Shown here: positions 14,745-15,688 of the stretch, one piece after another | Layout: each line of letters begins with the position of its first letter | Numbering within the stretch: the first letter of the stretch is position 1 | Assembly (NCBI GenBank): GCA_021161165.1 | Contig: JAGHBF010000029.1 | Span: forward strand, 1 to 15,688 | DNA: 15,688 nt | Source of the DNA: Candidatus Aminicenantota bacterium | Lineage (GTDB): Bacteria; Acidobacteriota; Aminicenantia; S016-38 | Reading direction: 5' to 3' | The notes under the pieces: generated by a model | Seen by the model: only the letters and a program-made list of their open reading frames with translations | What the model was told of the DNA's origin: nothing | Database searches by the model: none | Translations under genes and position numbers: made by a program

Positions 14745-15590
14745 ATGAGAATGGATGTTTATTGTGTCAAGTGCATAATTTCCCAGATGACGGAGCTTAT
14801 AAAGATTATAGGAGCAGACAGGAAAACGGAAGAAAGCATAATGCGAGAAGTTCTGAAGCTCCTGGCGAAGGAAAGCTATGATACCACATCTCCAGAGCTT
14901 GCAGAAAAAGTCTACGACCTTGCCAGGCGTATATCTGGAATAGATGACCCTTATCAGGAGATAAAAAGATTGGAAAACCAGAAGGCAGAAGAGATAGTTC
15001 GAACATTTGAGGAAAACATGGACAGACTTTCCCTGGAAGATATTTTGAAGCTTTCTGTGCTGGGAAATTCTATGGATTACGGTACCGAGGCGAGATTCAA
15101 TATAGAGGAAGAAAAGGAAAAACTCATGCATGAGAGGCTAAACCCTGAAATTCTGAAAGAACTTGAAAAAGAGCTCAGGGAAGGTGAAAAGCTTTTAATA
15201 ATAGGAGACAATGCTGGAGAAATAGTTTTCGACCGTCTTCTTGTAAGATACATAAGGCAAAACTACGAAACAAAAATAACTTATGCCGTAAGAGGTGGCC
15301 CAATTATAAACGATGCCACCATGGAAGATGCAAAACAGGTGGGTATGGACAAATATGCGGAGTTAATAACAACGGGCCAAAATATAGCTGGCCTGGTTCT
15401 TGAAAGGTCTTCTAAGGAAATAATTGAGGCTTTTAAAAATTCCCCAACTGTTCTTTCAAAGGGACAGGGAAATTTCGAAACTCTGGAAGGCAAGGGCCTT
15501 GACATTTATTTCCTTTTTAGAGTTAAGTGTCCGGTAGTCAGTTCTTATTTAAACAAACCTATGGGAGAAATGGTGTTTTTAAGGAGGTGA
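14745..15590 (+). CDS. DUF89 family (ARMT1-like) metal-dependent phosphatase
   Basis: This 281-residue protein belongs to DUF89, whose studied members are metal-dependent phosphatases thought to remove damaged or surplus phosphometabolites. Features are the N-terminal CxxC (Cys7 and Cys10, YCVKC) typical of the prokaryotic subfamily, a helical N-terminal half (about 15-145), and the Rossmann-like core with the metal-binding GDNAGEIVFD (154-163; Asp155, Asn156), RGGPIINDAT (183-192; Asn189, Asp190) and KGQGNFETL (239-247). Length and motifs look complete. It has its own promoter and ribosome site. The ribosome site of the next gene, a dCMP deaminase, lies in its last codons, so the two are probably co-transcribed, hinting at a role in nucleotide or sugar-phosphate housekeeping (inference). 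The exact substrate is unknown. Confidence 0.87.
   Translation: MRMDVYCVKCIISQMTELIKIIGADRKTEESIMREVLKLLAKESYDTTSPELAEKVYDLARRISGIDDPYQEIKRLENQKAEEIVRTFEENMDRLSLEDILKLSVLGNSMDYGTEARFNIEEEKEKLMHERLNPEILKELEKELREGEKLLIIGDNAGEIVFDRLLVRYIRQNYETKITYAVRGGPIINDATMEDAKQVGMDKYAELITTGQNIAGLVLERSSKEIIEAFKNSPTVLSKGQGNFETLEGKGLDIYFLFRVKCPVVSSYLNKPMGEMVFLRR
15581..15587 (+). promoter_or_regulatory. Ribosome binding site of the dCMP deaminase gene
   Basis: AAGGAGG, inside the last codons of the DUF89 gene, lies 5 nt before the ATG at 15593. This is ideal spacing and indicates co-transcription. Confidence 0.75.
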
Positions 15591-15592
15591 CT

Positions 15593-15688
15593 ATGATAGA
15601 AAGGCCTGAGAAGGATGAATATTATCTCAATATAGCAAAGGTCGTTTCAACACGGTCTACATGCCTAAAAGTACTAATAGGAGCAATA
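15593..15688 (+). CDS. dCMP deaminase (3' end outside window)
   Basis: Only the first 32 residues are present. They begin MIERPEKDEYYLNIAKVVSTR and continue into RSTCLKVLIGAI, matching the start of deoxycytidylate deaminases, whose typical opening is 'RPsWDeYFm.iA.lvs.RSTClr..VGAvi'. The enzyme deaminates dCMP to dUMP in the cytoplasm, feeding dTMP synthesis. The zinc motifs (HAE and PCxxC) would lie beyond the window edge, so catalytic integrity cannot be judged. The start is the ATG 2 nt after the DUF89 stop, with a strong ribosome site. A related cytidine-deaminase-fold protein such as a riboflavin deaminase is less likely, because RSTCL is characteristic of the dCMP group. Confidence 0.83.
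   Translation, partial: MIERPEKDEYYLNIAKVVSTRSTCLKVLIGAI

Noticed and set aside
14730..15131. A 133-codon minus-strand frame opposite the DUF89 gene
   Set aside because: It covers the DUF89 start, ribosome site and promoter, and its translation is low-complexity Phe/Leu/Tyr-rich.
1..15688. CRISPR arrays, tRNA/rRNA genes, insertion sequences, defence or toxin-antitoxin systems
   Set aside because: No regularly spaced repeats, cloverleaf genes, transposase or recombinase motifs, or terminal inverted repeats were seen on reading; nearly all sequence is explained by housekeeping-type genes.

Overview
The window is dense, AT-rich bacterial chromosome. Coding is almost wall to wall: many 4-38 nt overlaps, gaps mostly under 30 bp, heavy use of AGA/AGG arginine and ATA isoleucine codons, several TTG starts, and no mobile elements, CRISPR arrays or RNA genes that I can see. 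Canonical Shine-Dalgarno and TATAAT elements plus a DnaE-type replicase point to a bacterium. Codon use and Lys/Glu-rich proteins suggest a thermophile, possibly from a poorly sampled phylum. That placement is inference and I cannot name a species.

Layout. (1) 1-4079, plus strand: a tightly overlapping cluster with a DUF58 protein (5' end outside the window), a TgpA-like membrane transglutaminase, a stand-alone B3/B4 (PheRS editing-like) protein and an AmmeMemoRadiSam-type radical SAM enzyme. (2) 4057-5457, minus strand: a secreted SGNH/GDSL hydrolase whose 3' end overlaps the radical SAM gene. (3) 5484-10296, plus strand: dnaE (replicative DNA polymerase III alpha, with an apparently intact PHP metal site), followed 16 bp later by an exported M28 metallopeptidase. 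(4) 10309-14625, minus strand: a five-gene run read from right to left. It holds an aconitase/isopropylmalate dehydratase-family large subunit, a tiny NifU C-terminal-like protein, a small exported Cys-containing protein resembling the DsbD N-terminal domain, and a pair of M16 peptidase subunits (catalytic, then non-catalytic). (5) 14626-14744: a divergent promoter region with a TATAAT box on each strand. (6) 14745-15688, plus strand: a DUF89 (damage-control phosphatase-like) protein, then the start of a dCMP deaminase gene cut by the window edge.

How the genes work together. The DUF58/transglutaminase pair is a common envelope-associated couple. The M16 pair looks like one split peptidase: one subunit carries HxxEH and the other carries the Arg/Tyr substrate-binding pair. 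The aconitase-family protein needs a [4Fe-4S] cluster, and the NifU-like protein directly downstream could serve it. DUF89 and dCMP deaminase both fit nucleotide or phosphometabolite housekeeping.

The most unusual observation is that the aconitase-family protein keeps its Fe-S cysteines but, by hand alignment, lacks two histidines that are catalytic in aconitase. It also has no small-subunit gene next to it. I do not see a clearly new defence or mobile system.
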